NCBI GenBank assembly: GCA_017557185.1
Contig: JAFZAP010000026.1
Location: 1-32,277, forward strand
Reading direction: 5' to 3'
DNA: 32,277 nucleotides
Source: Prevotella sp.
Lineage (GTDB): Bacteria > Bacteroidota > Bacteroidia > Bacteroidales > Bacteroidaceae
This document shows, in pieces, positions 31,198 to 32,277 of this stretch (positions are counted from its first letter, which is position 1; each line of letters begins with the position of its first letter). The notes beneath the pieces were generated by a model that was given only the letters and a program-made list of their open reading frames with translations, did not search any database and was not told the DNA's origin. The position numbers and the translations under genes are program-made.

Positions 31198-32106
31198 ATG
31201 AACAGCGAACTTTTCCGCACTCCTGTCGACATACCGGCGGCGCCGTTCCAGATACAGCCTGCCGAACGTGTGCTCTGCGTGGGATCGTGCTTTGCCGATG
31301 AAATCGGGCGACGGTTCCAGGACGACCACTTCCCTACGGTCGTCAACCCCTATGGCGTGATGTACAACCCCGCCAGCATCCTGCACAGCATAGAAAAACT
31401 TCAGGAAGAGAGCCCCACCCCTAACCCCTCCCCCGTAGGGAGGGGAACTGCCTCCCTCTCCCCATCTCCATTCCCCATCTCCCCTCCCTTTGGGAGGGGA
31501 TGGGGGTGGGCTTTTTTTACCCTCGGCACCAACCACGTGTACATAGAGCGAGCGACGGGCGAGATTGTCGACAACTGCCAGAAGCGTCCGCAGCAGCTCT
31601 TCGAGGAGCGGTGCCTGAGCGTCGACGAGTGTGCCGGCTACCTGCAACGCTGCATCGACCTCTTGCGCCAGATGAACCCCGGGATGCGCATCATCGTCAC
31701 CGTCAGCCCCATCCGCTACCGCAAATACGGTTACCACGAAAGCCAACTCTCAAAGGCCACCCTGCTGCTCGCAATAGACAAGGTACTCGAAACGGGGGTG
31801 GGTCTCTCCTACTTCCCTGCCTACGAAATCCTGCTCGACGAACTGCGCGACTACCGCTTCTACAAGCCCGACATGCTGCATCCGTCGGAGCAGGCCGTCG
31901 ACTACATCTACCGTCGGTTCCAGGACACCTTCTTCTCCTCAGAGGCCAGGCAATACGTGGAGGAGTGGCGTCCCATCCGCGAAGCCCTTGCCCACCGGCC
32001 GTTCCAGCCAGATTCGCCTGAATACCTTGCCTTCAAGGCCCAGGCCGAGCAGCGCCTCCATGACTTCGAGCAGAAGTGGATGAAAGGGGCAAATAGCAAT
32101 GATTAA
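31198..32106 (+). CDS. GSCFA-domain protein
   Basis: The 302-residue protein carries the family-defining motif as VGSCFADEIG (G29-S30-C31-F32-A33). In this SGNH-hydrolase-like family Ser30 would be the nucleophile. Further conserved segments are TLGTNHVYIERATGEIVDNCQKRP, VTVSPIRYRK and YFPAYEILLDELRDYRFYKPDMLHPS, which holds the C-terminal Asp and His of a catalytic site. The substrate is unknown; esterase or acyltransferase activity is suggested by family only. The ATG at 31198 (MNSELFRTPVDIP) matches the usual family start, and an upstream frame to 31108 does not. Residues about 72-106 come from two copies of the GC-rich palindromic element, placed between YNPASILHSIEKL and TLGT. Confidence 0.88.
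   Translation: MNSELFRTPVDIPAAPFQIQPAERVLCVGSCFADEIGRRFQDDHFPTVVNPYGVMYNPASILHSIEKLQEESPTPNPSPVGRGTASLSPSPFPISPPFGRGWGWAFFTLGTNHVYIERATGEIVDNCQKRPQQLFEERCLSVDECAGYLQRCIDLLRQMNPGMRIIVTVSPIRYRKYGYHESQLSKATLLLAIDKVLETGVGLSYFPAYEILLDELRDYRFYKPDMLHPSEQAVDYIYRRFQDTFFSSEARQYVEEWRPIREALAHRPFQPDSPEYLAFKAQAEQRLHDFEQKWMKGANSND
31411..31516. repeat. Two GC-rich palindromic elements inside the GSCFA gene
   Basis: Copy one (31411-31447) has CCCCTCCCC-CGTA-GGGAGGGG. Copy two (31473-31516) has CCCCTCCC-TTT-GGGAGGGG followed by ATGGGGGTGGGC, so its flank is in the opposite orientation. They are read as PSPVGRG and PPFGRGWGW without a stop. Confidence 0.8.
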
Positions 32107-32125
32107 CCAACATTAACTCTCTGAA

Positions 32126-32162
32126 AATAGGCAATCCTGAACACTTTTCAGGATTGCCTATT
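32126..32162. terminator. Perfect 16-bp hairpin after the GSCFA gene
   Basis: Positions 32126-32141 and 32147-32162 are perfect reverse complements around a 5-base loop. On the plus strand the tail is only ATAATTT; on the minus strand TTTT follows. It probably ends the GSCFA transcript and perhaps one arriving from the right. Beyond it, 32163-32277 holds only another half palindrome (GGGCTGGGGTGAGGC at about 32240-32254). Confidence 0.65.
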
Positions 32163-32277
32163 ATAATTTGAAGACATACGTGACAGACGCACAGAAGTTT
32201 TTCAAAGACAGACGATACAGAGGGAGACCTTAAAGCTAGGGCTGGGGTGAGGCTACTAAAACCAGCCCGAGTCTCGC

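Overview
The window looks like chromosomal DNA from a Bacteroidota species, most likely Prevotella or a close relative. The evidence is threefold. Promoters have the Bacteroidota form, a TTTG box 19-20 bp upstream of TAnnTTTG, and this is seen upstream of most transcription units. A fused MurF-alanine racemase is present, which is typical of the phylum. Secreted proteins end in the YDLSGRK...KG(V/I)YI..GKK tail common in Prevotella. Shine-Dalgarno sequences are mostly weak or absent.

Layout. 1-589 is repeat-rich non-coding DNA. 626-2079 (+) holds a secreted or outer-membrane barrel-like protein and a SIMPL-domain protein. 2285-3496 (-) is a small toxin-antitoxin patch: a MntA/HepT (MNT-HEPN) pair, then an antitoxin-like gene with an unrecognised 60-residue partner. 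3687-5941 (-) is an operon of two secreted cohesin-like proteins, one with a dockerin and one with the C-terminal sorting-like tail, plus a 65-residue peptide. 6383-7792 (-) is dnaA. 8242-11560 (-) is a compact operon: a NrdJ C-terminal-like protein, folB, a cell-wall amidase and an MCE/MlaD-type lipid-transport protein. 11705-12442 (+) is a nitroreductase-family gene. 12671-14143 (-) is a hexuronate-type MFS transporter. 14293-20401 (-) is murF-alr followed by a large secreted GH128-like hydrolase with a dockerin. 20562-30278 (-) is a xylose/xyloside region: a GH31 alpha-xylosidase, a secreted carbohydrate-binding protein, then xylE-xylB-xylA. 31198-32106 (+) is a GSCFA-domain protein.

How the genes fit together. 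GH31 would release xylose from xylosylated oligosaccharides. XylE imports it, XylA isomerises it to xylulose and XylB phosphorylates that for the pentose phosphate pathway. No SusC/SusD pair and no regulator lie beside these genes. The cohesin-like and dockerin-bearing proteins, taken with the dockerin on the GH128-like enzyme, allow a small surface scaffold, though this is inference.

The most unusual signal is repeat structure. A GC-rich palindromic element (core like CCCCTCCC-CGTA-GGGAGGGG) lies in non-coding DNA and also inside four coding sequences, always keeping the frame open, in three different translation frames. A second element, built from 8-bp units arranged as a hairpin, is inserted in frame in the GH31 catalytic domain just before the nucleophile strand. 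Two copies of a composite 500-600 bp non-coding element sit in inverted orientation at the two ends of the window. Promoters, terminators and start-site choices were read by eye. Family assignments come from motif recognition without database searches.
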